Source: Gibbula magus
Taxonomy: Eukaryota; Mollusca; Gastropoda; Trochida; Trochidae
NCBI GenBank assembly: GCA_936450465.1
Contig: OW388289.1
Span: forward strand, 75,566,593 to 75,630,592
Reading direction: 5' to 3'
DNA length: 64,000 nt
The notes under the pieces: generated by a model
What the model was told of the DNA's origin: nothing
The model's database searches: none
Seen by the model: only the letters and a program-made list of their open reading frames with translations
Made by a program: the position numbers and the translations under genes
Shown here: positions 47,546-61,425 of the stretch, in pieces
How the letters are laid out: every line of letters begins with the position of its first letter
Position numbering within the stretch: position 1 is the first letter of the stretch

Positions 47546-49249
47546 AATGACAGACAGAAAGACATTGCTGAACATGTTTTGGTAAGGAATGTCGTGTGGA
47601 ATAAACTATTCCATTTCTTTCACTGGTTGTATAATTATCCCAAGGGTGTAGAAATTGAAAATGTAATGAGCTTCGTCGTTTGACCAGAATGATAATGTTA
47701 GTAGCGCCAGGGGCATATTTTGGTTGTGTGATCATCTTCATGATCACAAATAGGCTTACCTAACTAAGCTATTCAACCAAGTCTCCTGCTAGAATAAGGG
47801 ACATCACCTTGAAAAGTCAGTTAAACTGTTGTCAGTCTATTAATTCTACATTAATCACCATTGCTTAATTAGTGTCGCTCCATCTATATATTTTCATCAG
47901 TACTATCAGCAAACCATCAGTATTTCTGAAAGGACAGACACTGTTGTAGCTTTCCTGATTTGATTATCTTGCCTTAGAAAACCCATAAACCAGCTTAGCG
48001 GAAAAGGTGACGGCAAATTACTTCCCAGGCCAAGCAGCAAGTTACTTGGCTGAGCAAGTTCTATTGCAGTACTTGAAGCTGGTTTGGGAGCAAGGAGGAG
48101 ATGTTTGTATGAACCCATCAACCTCCCTCCTCCTCTGCCCTCTACAACCACCCTGCCTAACAATGGCTACCCATAAACTCATCCTAACCTGAGTCCTCGG
48201 CCTTGTCAAGTGTCTATCTGGCAGTCGACTCCATCATGGAGTCAACAATTGGTGTCTGACCACATCCAATAAAGGCTGGAGGAGGTGGCCAGCATGTAGT
48301 AAAGCATTACCTTCTAATTCCATTTCATTCTCGTGTCAAGATACGGTCAGGATAGGTGCGCTGACAGCTATTGGGATTTACTGCAGTCTGGCAAGTGTGC
48401 ATTGAATATGTAATGAACATCTCTCAGACAATTAGCAGTCTGGTGACCATTTCTTTAACCATTAAGATTATTCAGTCATGATTAAACACATATTGAAGGA
48501 CACTTTTCACTTTATTCTTTGAAAATATGAAACATGAAGAAGTAAAAGTAAATTGATAAAGCTATTAATGAAAAATGACTGAGCTGTTGTGTAAATAATT
48601 GTCTGAAAGCTAAATTAAACCTTGCGCCTTGGGAATAAAACAAGTCAAACTTCGAAACAAGAAGAACCCTATTTTTAGATAATTACCAACTCTAAAGTCC
48701 AATCCTAAAATAGGGCAATAAAATCCAGTTTCACCTAGTTTCACTAATTTGATGACATCCAATCTTGAAATACAAATAGTCTATCAACTGATATAAACAT
48801 TCTTTCTCTGTGGATTCTATCACTCATAAAACCCCATTCAATCTGGTATGCAACGTAACAGAATAGCCAAACTGGTGATGAGTAAAATTAAATTTGCGGC
48901 AAAGATATTGGCCAGATGATGCTTATTTTCTCCAATGTTGTCCATTGGCCAAATAATTAAGAGAGGTCTTGCCATGAGAATACTGATTAAAGTAAGGAAA
49001 TGTCCTCTCTGAAACTAGGGCACTGAGATGGGAGGATATCTGGATTAATCCAGGCAAGGTGACAGCTCGGCGACATCTAGCTTTGCTATCCGACTGAGTA
49101 CAATCAGTGACAACTGCTGACCATAATTTTCTTATACAGAATTAGTTGTCAACCATTCTTGTGTCTTATTCTGTCACAAAAATTCAATCTTATGTTTTAG
49201 TTTTTTTCCCCATTTAAATACATTCTTGTGTTTTGTTACATCAGAAAAA

Positions 49250-49440
49250 TACATTATGTGTTCTGCTTTGTCCCAAAAATATATTGCTGGTGCTGTCCAC
49301 TAAAGAAGTTCATACATTATGTGTTCTGCTTTGTCCCAAAAATATATTGCTGGTGCTGTCCACTATAGAAGTTCATACATTATGTGTTCTGCTTTGTCCC
49401 AAAAATATATTGCTGGTGCTGTCCACTATAGAAGTTCATT
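49250..49440. repeat. 63-bp tandem array, three copies
   Basis: Three copies of TACATTATGTGTTCTGCTTT, CCCAAAAATATATTGCTGGT and GCTGTCCACTATAGAAGTTC, with TTCTGCTTT at 49261, 49324 and 49387. The copies are almost identical. Because 63 is a multiple of 3, a 71-codon plus-strand frame spans the array; it is not a gene. Confidence 0.94.
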
Positions 49441-51716
49441 ATCTCTAAGTACAGTGTGTTGTTTCTAGTTACATTTTAACACCCACCTTTGCTAGAAAGT
49501 ATTCTTGAATTTAGATGTAGAGTTAATGGTTATTGTGTTAATTTGTCAGCAAGGTTAAATTTATCCTGTCTCCAGAGTTCTAAATTCTAAAATAACTTGG
49601 AAATTTGATGTTGTTAGCTACTGGGTTTGTTACCAAAAGAAACTTGAAACAATCCTTGCTTATAGCTGTCACTGATTTCTAAGAATAAAGGTTAAGTAAA
49701 TTAAGGTATTTAAGTACTATTTCCAGCATATAATATTACTGAGTTTTAAACACCACTGTCTCTCAATAGTTTGGAGTTCAAAACTACTACAACATATTAT
49801 TTCTACAATGCGCTGCAGCAAGATAATGCAATAAAAGTGATCAATTGAGTTAATGAAAGAGCTCATGAGTATAAGTTATTTGGTTTGAGATTGTTTGCAC
49901 ACTGAACAAAGTCCATCTCCACAGACCAGAGGCCGACTCTGTAAGAAGCACTGCAAACAATCAGAGCTCTACATCCCACTGAGAACCCAAGTTATCTTTA
50001 TCTGTTGAGAGAACTGAACGCTGGGTGTTCATTGTAAACTGATCACTTCAGCTGGACATGTTTAGACATAATCCCACATAAATCTTGATTTGGAACATGA
50101 TAGTTGAAACAATAAAGCATGCCAATGCTTGATTTGAGATTTCTCTTATATATTATTCTCTTACATATCTTGGCAAGAACCCAAATATTGTTTTTTTTCC
50201 CAAAATTATGTCTGACATTACTTATATATGATGAGAATCGATTTATTCTCTTTTTTTAATTGTTGAAAATTTGTGTCCATTGTAAACTGATAGAGATAAG
50301 TTGGCATCTATTAGAGTAGTTCTCACAGAAATATGAATCTGAGGTATGAACCAATAAAGCTATTGCACGCTATATGTAAGATTTCCATCCCATATGTTTG
50401 TCACCTTATGAGAGGTAACAGCAAAATTTCCTCATCTTCTCAAACACAGGTATTGTACCAATCATTTCAAAGGCATCTCACACAAGTCTCGGACAAATAA
50501 AGCAAATATACCAGAGAACTTTAACTGATAAAAATAATCCTCCAATAGTTGACATTTTGTCTGGTCTTGTCACACAAATCTAATCTGACTGTTTGAGCTA
50601 TAGAACCAATAAAATGAGCCCATAATTAACTCAACATTCTTTTCCAATATACACATCTACTGTACAGTCAACCCAGTAGCATGTTTTCTATAACATCGGC
50701 CCAGGCCTTGTGTAAAGTTCAGCTGAAGATGTATGGGGGTTTGTCAGAGCATGTTATCATCTACAATGGTGAACTGATGGCTGAGATTGGGTAAAGACTG
50801 GAAGGTATTCATCTGCTGAAAGAGAGAGTCTGGTGTGAGTTCCCTGATCAAGTCTGGCCTAAATGTTTCATGTCTAGTCATTATTCGAAATAGAAATCGG
50901 AACTTGAAACCAGTAAACAAATTCTGAATTTCTTATTCCTACCTCCTAAAGTCTGAAAAAGAACTAAATACTTCCTCCTCTGAGAGAATGCAGTATATTA
51001 GCATGGGTTGCGTTATACTGGAGATGTATGAGTAGTGTGTCTCTGCAGTCATACGGAGAGAGCAATCATCTTGGGATTTTGTTATATCCGCAGTGCAGGA
51101 TTGATTGCTGAGATCGGGAAAGATTGGGGGTTTTCATCATTTTCCACCGTGAACTGTGACTTCTAGACAATAGTGCTCCATCAAAATGAAAGGTATCATT
51201 ACAAGATTCAATTAGACCTGATAATATACCAGTCAAAGCCTGTCTCAGTAACTCGGGTCATAACAGCTAAATCACAGAGAAGCTACATTGATTAATGACA
51301 TTTCAGTGTGTAATTTCCCCCGGGGAGAGAGTGTTTTGTTGAGGTAATGTTGCTCACTGCATTGTATACACTCCAACTCACGCTGTCTGCCATGTTACAT
51401 CTGATTCAATCTGGATACTTGGATTTGCTAAACATTCCTGATGTATTGTAGCATATATACAACCAGAATGATTTTGAAAATATTTTATAGTTCATATTTA
51501 TAACTGGCAGGAGTAGGAAAATCGTCCATCTCTCAACAACTGTTTAAACAAAATACCCACACAAAACATAAGATTGTCAGACAAATCAGAAAATATCATA
51601 ATTATCACCAACAAGGGCAATCATATCAGGGTTTAAGTTTTTCATATGATGCACTAGGGCAAATGATCATTTTGTCATGGTGAACATCATGAACAATGCT
51701 ATGGTGAAATGAAATG

Positions 51717-51833
51717 CAGTGGCGGATCCGGGGGGGGGGGGTCAAAAGTTTTGCATGGGCGGGTATGGGGAAAAGAATTTTGGACCCCCCCCCCCCCCCC
51801 CTCTCCCTTTCAAAATTTCTGAATCCGCCACTG
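51717..51833. mobile_element. Short inverted-repeat element with opposing G and C tracts
   Basis: The element begins CAGTGGCGGATCC followed by about a dozen G, and ends with a C tract and a GAATCCGCCACTG terminus. CAGTGGCGGAT ends are typical of small non-autonomous elements in many invertebrates. The opposing homopolymers can pair in a hairpin. No target duplication is clear. Confidence 0.8.
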
Positions 51834-52860
51834 TCCTGGTAAACACTCTACACATAAAAGCAGATTTTGGTGTTATTTCTTAAATTTCATGATTTTCGGT
51901 ATTATTAGTGTATAATAATGTGTACTAGCTGTTACAATTTTCAAAATGATATCATAATCATACATGTTCAAAATCAAATCATTGGACGCCATTTACCTAA
52001 ATAATGGGTTCTCCTCAACAATTAAAGTTAAAACAAATTACAGGAAATTAACTGATTTTGATTTTTAAAGTTAAAGCTCAAATATGTGAAGTACTATTTT
52101 ATTGATTCAAATCCCAAACCAAGTGAATATATATGATATGTTTTATATATCTTTTTAAAATCATTTAGACTCACAGAAAAATGTACGCAACAGTTACTCT
52201 CTACTGTGATTGATCATTTGTCTGTCGAGACCAGAATGAAATAGACGCAGCATGAGATTGTTTGATGTAACAAAAGGAGTCGTCTATGTACATTTACGCT
52301 ACATTAGACAGGGGAAGAAATCTACAATTCAAAGTGACTAGTACCCATTTCTCTTACCCTGAGCCTCAGTCAAATTGATTATGGTTCGTGTGAGAATGAA
52401 TCTGTCTGCTGTGAATCAAAGTCTTATTCACACAAGCATTAAATATAACTCCATTTTTATCAAAAAAGCCTCTGTCGTTGCCAATAGATATTATGATCAG
52501 TGTCCAAAAGCATTTGCAAATACACTGCTTCATGGTTTTTTTAAATGATAAGGAAAGAAAACTGTCATGAGTGTCAATTTAGAAATCACTACACAGAAAA
52601 GATAATTTTCACAGGAAAGTACTCGGAAATATTAAATTTCAATTCTTATGATAATGTCATATAAATTTAATCAACGAACACGACACTTGATAGGTCGGAT
52701 CCAACTATGAAATATATACTTCTGTTCTCTTTATAACCGTATTTCTAAAAGTCAACCTACTAAATTGATATGATAAATGAAAACAAGAACTATAAAATCA
52801 AAAGGTCTACTCTGGATCAACGGAACTACAGACAACAAGATGATTAGTGACACAAATGGA

Positions 52861-52945
52861 CAACATTGAGGTGAAGGTCACAAGGTCAAGGACAACATCA
52901 AGGTGAAGGACACAGGTGTTAGGTCACAAGGTCAAGGACAACAGG
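52861..52945. repeat. Imperfect 46-bp direct repeat carrying DR2 motifs
   Basis: AGGTCACAAGGTCAAGGACA occurs at 52875 and 52921 within a short repeated segment that also contains AAGGTGAAGGACAC. Each copy holds AGGTCA-CA-AGGTCA, a perfect direct repeat with 2-bp spacing of the nuclear-receptor half-site. Confidence 0.85.
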
Positions 52946-53867
52946 AAGGACTTACCGAGGCCTAGAGAGAGCAAGATGAACAGGAAGGGTTTCAAATTAT
53001 AATGGAACTCCTTTACCAATGCTATTGTGGTGAAACAAACACATACAGCTCTTTGATAAACAAAAGCATGTCCCTTACACCCCAATAGCAACATATTCAC
53101 CATAAACATTTGAAAAACATGTGATCATACTTTTACACAAGAAAACATTTTTATTTGGTAAACAGTATTTTTTAATAATTCTACTCTAAACAGCATACCA
53201 TAATGCTGCACACAGAACTTTCTTCTTTATTTTCAAAAACATGATGATACAAACATTATTCTTGACAATGAAGTAAGACATAATTCAGTTTCCATGGAAA
53301 ATCATATATATTTTAGAGAAACACATTTAAAAAAAGACATGTCTGAATTCTTGATATCCAGCACAGAAACTATCAAAGTAAGACATAATTCAGTTTACTG
53401 GGAACGGTAAGAAAAGTTATAGAGGAGAGCCGCTCGTAAAGACGTTGGTGACAACTCTGTATTCATGGCACAGTTTCCTATCATAACTAAAATGAACTGC
53501 AGTCGTAAAATACCCATCAAGATCTATCACTGCTCTTCTTGCTTGTCATTAAGCAGGCTATGAAAAGCTTTAAGTATTGTAGTTAGAAACTTGCACCTCT
53601 ACTTCTGCGCTGTGTGGTGTCTTGTGTCATCATCAGCCATAAGAGTTCTTGCTTTGTTTTAATTACATTTTAGTCAAACTTCTTATAAAAGATCATATTA
53701 ATCCTAGGAATCTTAACGAATGTTTGAATTAAATTCGGTTCCTTGAAATGTAGGTCATACACCTATTTGTTTTTTTTCTTTTTAATTTTATAAACATTAA
53801 TAGAACCAAAAATAATTAAAATGATAACATGCTGTGTTTTTCAAGAAGAATACATATATAAGAATAA

Positions 53868-53907
53868 TTTTTTTATATATAGATATATATAGATATATTT
53901 ATATATC
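53868..53907. repeat. (TA)n-rich microsatellite
   Basis: A short imperfect TATATAGATATATATAGATA tract in AT-rich sequence. Confidence 0.85.
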
Positions 53908-54164
53908 TCAAAGGGCAACACACTTGTTTTTTCAGTAGCACCATACTTCAAATCTCATCAGGACACATAACAGACACATCATATTCTGAATTGTTTATAA
54001 ATAGTAAAATCATAAGTTTACAATTATATATATGTGGATGTCAACACTCACCTCATGAAATAAGTCTCAAAACTAGAACTGACATAATCAGTTCAAAGCG
54101 ACATACATGTAATGAAGTTTTATTATCACAACTTTCCAGAAATAACATACCAAGAGTATTCCAA

Positions 54165-54240
54165 GATCAGGCAGGATTCGAACTCAGGACATCTTAACCA
54201 AACATTGAATGTGGTAACCATTGCCCTATCTTAACACTTC
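54165..54240 (-). mobile_element. tRNA-like SINE head (relic)
   Basis: On the minus strand the stretch reads GATAGGGCAATGGTTACCAC, an A-box-like block, then GAGTTCGAATCCTGCC, which contains a near-perfect B box (GTTCGAATCC). The spacing suits a tRNA-derived SINE head. It is not a functional tRNA because no acceptor stem or anticodon arm forms convincingly. It differs from the SINE at 2880, so it may be another family. Confidence 0.65.
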
Positions 54241-55973
54241 AGTGTCATGACTTTCATCTCTTACATTCATCATCATCAAACATCATCAAAAACACACAAG
54301 ACAGAAATTCAAATGAGCTTGGTATAGATTTTACCATGCTTTTGTGATATGTGAGAGGTTATAACTCTTACCAATAAAATTGAAGATAATTTTTTAAAAA
54401 CTATTTATTCATTTAGGAAGGTTTAAAACTCAAGACATGGCATGTTTATTCTCAAAACGTTCCAGGTTCTAAAAACTTTTGCCACAAAAAGATGTAAATG
54501 TTCTATGTTTAAAAGTTTTAAGGCTTTCATTCTTGACAAGCCAATTGGATGAAATGCTTTATCAATATTAATTTATCAATTTATCGCTAAGGAAACGCAA
54601 GAAGTTTGAGGATTTACAATTGTCTTGAGAATAAGTGCCAAGGTCTTGAAGCAGTCAACCAACAGGTTGCTGCTACTGCAAGAATCAATTAAGTTGCATC
54701 GTTGTTTAAACTTTTGACCGAGATGAGAAATCAATAGGAGCAAGAGGGCACCCCTGTCTCACCCCACTGCCTCTACAACACATTCAGCATTATATTGGAC
54801 TTATTAGCTGAGTGGGTCCTTCGTGTGGGGCAGACATTGGCAGAGGGAATTGATGGAAGTAGCATTGTCAATACAATCATTGCCCTGTATATGGCATTTT
54901 GAAGACTGATACTGTCAACCACTGTCATGCTGGTTTATTGTTAGACTTCTGTAACACAATTGTGGTACCATGGTGTATCTCACACTGTTATGGTCAACCA
55001 CTGCCACAATGATATATTGCCAGACAATCATGGTACCATTGTATATCTTACATTGTTCCTGTCAACCAACACCACAATGATTTACTACTTGAGTTGACCA
55101 TTTCAATAAAATCATTGTAGTAAATTCAACATTTAACTATATCATTAAATTAAATTGACTTTTTTTCACATTTTCATTTACTCAAATAATTTTACATCTT
55201 TTGTATAGGAGGTCAATTCTCATAAAGTAACAATATGAAATTCATTGAAATTATTTTATAACTTCTGCATGTGATGATTATCAAGATCATCTTAGTCTGT
55301 AAAGAGAATGATAAAACAGGAGAATAGAGCAGTTGCACAATTGCAAACATTCCTTGATTGCATGATGTATTCACAAACAGATAACATTCAAATGCTCAAA
55401 ATCATCATGGTAAAATAGTTAACAATTTGCAGAAAATACAAATTGTCTACATACAAATAAATTGAGAAAGTGAAGGAGGTCCTCTTGAAAACATTTAACG
55501 TCAACATTTCATAAATGAACTTTCAAAAGTTAATAATGATAACAATAATGATATTTTAATTCAGTATAGTATATTGTATATTGAGTGTGGTAAATGCAAA
55601 ATAAGTATGTCTCAGTGACCTTCAAATGATATGTACCGGTAATCTGTATCACATTCAAACTCAAGTAGCATTTTAATATTCATCCAATACTGCTATTAGA
55701 AAAAATCATTGGTTATACATTCAATGTCAGACCAAGATTCTTGTCCAATTTCAGATTAGCAATTAGCAAAAAGAGTTCATAGTCAGTTTAAGTTGCCACT
55801 TTGAACACATATTAATCTACTACAATTTACATGTTAAACTTTAACTTTTAATGAACCTTTTCCAGAAGGAGCTGACAATTAGTAATCATATCTTAAAACA
55901 AAAGGAATAATCCCAGAGTGGCAAAGGACAAGTGACAGGCTACATCAAATATGTGCTTCTTGAGCTAGCTCAC

Positions 55974-56125
55974 CTTGATTCTCCCCACAGCTTCTTGAGC
56001 CTGCATCATCCTCATTGCTTTAGATGGCTGGCCCTCTGATACGAGTTGCGTGGAGCCTAGGTACCGAGCTCGGAACAACACACCCTCGATAAGGACTTCA
56101 GGGTTGTCAGGGTCGCGAACGTGTA
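55974..56125 (-). CDS. APBA: X11/Mint (APBA) adaptor, internal exon: start of PTB domain
   Basis: This internal exon encodes the first part of the PTB/PID domain of an X11/Mint adaptor, a family that binds the cytoplasmic tail of amyloid precursor-like proteins and works in synaptic and secretory scaffolding. The reading is [10 protein letters not shown] followed by [20 protein letters not shown] and ending in [19 protein letters not shown] and RMMQAQEA are the strongly conserved first strand and helix of X11-type PTB domains. The acceptor (TTTTGACAG) completes a split codon, so the upstream intron is phase 1. The donor (ATCAAG|GTGAGC) is phase 0. The exon is 152 bp: 2 bases plus 50 codons. 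It joins in frame to the exon at 38676-38590. The upstream N-terminal exons are not visible. The family call is very secure; the paralogue is not, since invertebrates usually have one or two. Confidence 0.96.
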
Positions 56126-59100
56126 CTGTCAAAACATACACATACACATTACTTTGTGAACAACACATCAGCCTATCAGTTCATATCATATAATGAATTC
56201 TGTCTTGTTTTTATGGTTACAGATTCATTTATTTTAGTTTAAACTGGAATGGAAGTATGTTGAATACAAGATATATCCTGAATAAAGAACATTTGTTCAA
56301 AATTGTTAAACAAAATTCAGATAGACATTTTAAAATTCATGTTTTCTTACTAAACAAACTTTTCACTTTTGACAAAGGTTTCTACCCTTGCTAAAAATTA
56401 TAATTGAAAATAATTTATTATTTTTTTTAGTAACGCATAGTAGTTGAAGAATCATGATTCATTGAACTTCAAAATAGCATGTCAACTGTAGTTGGATAAA
56501 GGAAGAGTCTTGATGCATGACTACACTCTATAGGAAGTTGAACATGCAGAACTGGATGATGGAATCCAAAGTGGTTAAACAGTTATAAAGTGAAACTGAA
56601 AAACAAAAGATGTCAAATCAATATTTTGAACGAAGGTAGAAAGATGAGGAAAGAATCTCTCCAGACATTGGCCTCACTCAAATGTATAAACTAATCAAAA
56701 CATGCCTTAATTAATGCTAATCAGCCTATCAATATAAGAAAACTCATTGAAGTTTCCAGTCCATTGATCCTAAAGCTAAAATATCATAAAGTCTCTCAAA
56801 CTTCAGCAAGTCTAGACCTAGTCTCCACAAGTCTTAGGCCTTCATTATATTTTCTAGTCCGTTGTTAAGACCCTGAAGCTAAATCAATTAATTAAAACAA
56901 AGTAACATAATTATTAGGATAGTTTGGTGATACAAGTCTCCAATAGTTTAGAAACCGAAACCAAAAATTGTTCCCGGCCTCAAACATGATCCAGATGCAA
57001 AACTAATGGCCAGTTTGCTGACATTCTCCGAAACGTCTTCCAATCTTCAGCAAGTCTAGATAAGTGATTTTTTGCTCCCCACGTCTTAGACCGTTATCAT
57101 CATTTAAGAGATTTTAAAATTATTCTAACTATTTATGAGCAATTATATGACAATCATTATATAAATGGAATTCCATTATGATTTTAAAATCTCTTCATAT
57201 TGAAGTGGATCTTTTGTTCAGATTTTCCATACGTAATTGCTTAAAATATCTGGAATATCTGACAATGACAACAGGACAAAGACCTTTCATAATCTAAAAG
57301 CAAAGTCCATTATATTTTGGTCAAAAACTTTTGACTACCTTTCCTGTACAAGAGTGTATAAACTAATTCTCTCATGAACCGTTTCTGTTTTTGTCTATTA
57401 TGTCATGTAACTTAATTAACATGCAATCTAGTTTCCATCCTAGCTTAACTTGAAACACAATACGTCTTATTATACACAATACCTCCTAGATTCACATAAC
57501 CCCATAATAAATCATGATCAACACAGAACACCCTATACATTACAAATCTGTGGGCGACTTAAAGATACGGTTCTATCGGAGTATTCACCATATTGTTTTG
57601 ATTAAAAATCACTGTATTATTCATATAGTGTATCCACAAATTATGTAATCATTTATCATTTGACTGATCAACAATTAATGTCTTGTTATGCCGTAGCAAA
57701 GTTTTTCAATTCATGCTGATAAATGGCTTCACTTTATATTGTTTTACTTTTCAGTGCCCTAGTTTTTATAATATTGTCAAATATAGTCATCAAAATTTTC
57801 AAAATAGTTAACCTCCCTCCGTAACATGTTTAAAATGCAAACTACAAAAGTAATGTACTAATAACATAAATGTACGTAATTGGAATGTCCTCTCGAAGTT
57901 AGTTTCCACAAAAAATATCCTAATAGAACCTCTCTTTAATTAATGCTGTATACTAACTCGTTTACACACCTATGAGTCAACAATAAGTATTGATCCATGA
58001 GTTTAGAAATGCTTCAACTGGGTTGAAAACTCATTACCGGTATTTCTAATTGCTGTGTATCATGCTTACATATTTATCAATAATGATAAAACAAATCCGT
58101 AGAGACAAGTAGAAGGCTAACATTAGCAAAACAATAGTGTATCAAAGTCAAATAACCCGTCTCAAATTGGATTACAACCAAGTTATTCCTGTTGGCAATG
58201 ATAATGGAATCATTCTTTTCTGTAACAGTGGGTCATTTCAGGTTTGGTTTGGGAAAAGAGAGCGAAACTTTCATTGACATGTTTTAGTTTTACAACTATT
58301 ATTTTGGAAAAATTACTTTTCATTTTGGAAAATTACTTTTCTTGATTTACCCGTATCAAATTTTTTTTAACTCTGGGCCACATGGCAAGTAGTTTCTCAA
58401 TATAAATAGGTTAGTATGTTCTTCAGGTTAAACTATCAGGAGATGTTCTTCACTTAAGCCAAACCTTATTGAGTTTTCTTACTGTTAAGCATGCTCAATG
58501 CTAACAACAGATTAAGGACAATTTCTATTTTGGTATGAATCTCTTTATCAAAATCAATAAATCTTGAATGAAATCGATACATTTCAACATGTCCAAGTTT
58601 GAAATGTGGATAAAATCAAACCCAAAACCAATAGAGCCTAGACGTTTCAATTATGATTCTAGCAACGATAGCACTTGGCTTGGATTTCTCCTCCTCAGAT
58701 TCAACTAGAAAACACTTCGCCTGTCCCTGGTATACAAGCAGTCACTTGAGTATACGTGTATTTCTTCTCAATACAAGCGGAATCTATTAAAACTGTGCAC
58801 AAAATATAAAGCTGCTATTTCAATTTCACCAAATCCCAACTGCCCAATTTTGATTTGTAAAGAAAAACCTCAATTGATTTATAACAGATGGAATGGAGAA
58901 GATAAGAAGTTTTGTGAACATGTTGTGAATGTGTGATTCCTGTCAATACTCTGAATGTTTCAAGGATCTTCGTTTTGAAGGAACTATAAATCAATCATAT
59001 GTTAATGATTCTTGGGCGCCAAACATAATTTATTGTTTCTCGTCAAGTTTTCAAATTTATAAGGGTCGGTTTTATTTTCCTTTCAATTAATGTTCGGATT

Positions 59101-60344
59101 TTGTTTTATTCATGTTAAAAAAAATTTCAACATTTTCCCCAATGAAAAATTAAAACCAAGAAGTGCATGATCTTAGCTAACCATTTTGGAAAATATAGTT
59201 TGAGTGCTAAGTTCCATTTTTCATTTATTAAAAGTCACTTCCTTTTACTATTGGCAATTTACGATGTATACAACAAACACAATTTATTCTTTTATCTTTG
59301 TCATCGTATGTAGTTCATAGCAAAGTGAAGTTGTACGTTTATGTAACATGATATACCAGCATACCTATGATATTGTTATATAAGAGCGCTTAATTTCCAC
59401 CATATGATGTACTAGATGAAAGAATCATCATCCCCCTGTGAAGTCGAACCCCAGAAAGAGAACAGAAATTAGACAATCTCAACTATAAATATCCGTAGGA
59501 ACAAAGTCTATTTCCAAAATAAATCCAAAACTAAAGCAGTAACATAAAATACAACTCTGTTGAAAAACATAGACCTATTGGCTTTAAAAACACACCATAC
59601 GAAGTTCAAAATGTAAATTTTCCAGAAGAATTTGTCAAATTTTTAGTACTTTAGTAACTATAGTAGAGAAAGTAGAGTACTAGAGAAAAAGATTAAATAG
59701 GTTTTGAGATCAGGGCAGGACAAGGCCTTACAGGCCAGATCAGCTTAAAATACAAACTCCATTTTGGAAGCTCAAATCTTTTCTCTTGAAGCAAAATGTG
59801 TGCATAAAGTATAAACATGTTACTTGAAGCTTTAGAAACATGTCAATTACACCTTGCAAGCATCTACTCATGTGTCATGAATTATTACGCTTTAATATAT
59901 TCCTGTCTCGCCAAGCAATCTGATAAACGAGCATAAGGTTTCGCGGAGACAGAAGGTCGGGATGAAAGTGACCCAGCAGTTGGCAGTTTATAGGTAAAAT
60001 GAAATACACTGATCTACAATACGCTGACATTACTGTGATAAAATTGTATTGATTTCATACTTGAAGATCTTAACGCAAACTTTGGAGTTTATGGACGCTG
60101 CATAACTTGGAGAATAATGCTCTGGTGAGAATATATTCCTAGTTCTTCAAACTTGGAGTAGAAAGAAGAATTACATCATCAGTCATCTTCAACCATTGTG
60201 TATTTTACTTGGCTTGATTGAGTACAATAAAGGTTGTTTTAGAGTGAACCTAATGGGAAGCAAGACAACAGAATTATTCCATTAAGTATTCTTCTAGTCT
60301 ACCATGTAAATTCATGAGCAAGATACAGTGTAATTCTATTGTCA
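56126..60344 (-). other. Upstream intron of the X11/Mint gene, nothing recognised
   Basis: This AT-rich sequence lies upstream of the first visible PTB exon, so it is intronic. I see no exon matching the poorly conserved X11 N-terminus, no RNA gene and no clear repeat. The intron must end in phase 1 at 56126. Confidence 0.6.
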
Positions 60345-60695
60345 ATACCGGTACCTTAATTAACCAGAATTATCTAAATAACTGCAACTATCATAATGAA
60401 ACTTGGGGTTCATTGAAATTATATCACAGAATTACACTGACTGAAAATAGGAAAGATTTGAATCTGAGAGCTCAAGTAATCACAGTTAAGTACAGCCTTT
60501 GGCTCTGTAACTCATTATCTTAAACTAAATATTTTATAAAGTTGAAAATTAAAACTCTCAAGAAGTAGTTACACATATATGCAATTGATCATTCACACTG
60601 GTCAAACTATCTGTACACAGGAGTCAGCTTTGTTTAGAATTTCAGTTGGCCTTATTAGGGGCCATGAATCCTTTAAATCTACTGTTTCTACTACA

Positions 60696-60916
60696 TCGGC
60701 CAAAGAGTCTGTACAAAAGATTTTATCTTCCCAAAACTTTTAGTTCTGGAAGAGAAAAAGAAAATAGTTTTTTAGGGTGTGTCCTTGTGTCCCTTATGTG
60801 CCATAAAGTCACAAAATCTACAATTTATTAACCCGGTTGGCAAAGGAGCCTGTAAACAGGCTTTTCGTACTTGAGAAGGAGATGAAAATGGCTTTTTAGT
60901 GTGTTGCTCCTGTTGC
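60696..60916. repeat. Two diverged direct copies of a unit of about 100 bp
   Basis: The segment GGCCAAAGAGTCTGTACAAA...GTTTTTTAGGGTGTGTCCTT is followed by a related one, GGCAAAGGAGCCTGTAAACA...GGCTTTTTAGTGTGTTGCTC. The pair sits just outside the left inverted arm of the composite element and probably belongs to it. Confidence 0.6.
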
Positions 60917-61334
60917 CTTATTCACCCCCTGGAACCCTGTACTGCAGGACTCCAGTGATAGTGATTTTGTACAGTGCGAGATGCAGTGATAGTGATCAGA
61001 TTAGCGAGGATAATTGCTGTATGTGTGTACAAAATGCAGCTGTAAAGCAACATATGGGTAATACACAGTACATGCTTATGACTGATGGCAAGCTGAATCT
61101 ATGGCCCATTCATAAATGTATTAACTTTAACCTTTTAATGATGCATATGTTTGTGGTCATGTGGTTTATTAGTCGGGGCCGTCAAAATAAAACCGTATTG
61201 GAACACTTATGCAAATACTATGCACCATATCGATCAAATTATAGAATTAACACAAACTTTAGCCTTCAGAAAATTTTGGAGATATGTGCTTATTCTGTGA
61301 AAAGTTATTGTTAAAATGTTATACTGTACATACC

Positions 61335-61425
61335 TTGCAGTGATCGTGACCAGTACAGATCAGTGATCGTGATCAGTACAGATCAGTGATCATGGTTTGA
61401 ATAAATGTGCAGTGATCGTGATTTT
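61335..61425. repeat. Short tandem array of GTGATCGTGA/CAGTACAGAT units
   Basis: Three units of about 22 bp (CAGTGATCGTGATCAGTACA type) plus a partial copy. They are simple direct repeats inside the composite element. Confidence 0.85.

Noticed and set aside
48007..48192. Plus-strand frame with protein-like composition (TANYFPGQAASYLAEQVLLQ...)
   Set aside because: Short, opposite strand within an intron, no family match, no start or splice context.
60901..61314. 137-codon plus-strand frame
   Set aside because: Its first part is the inverted arm of a repeat also present at 63.2 kb, and the rest matches no known protein.
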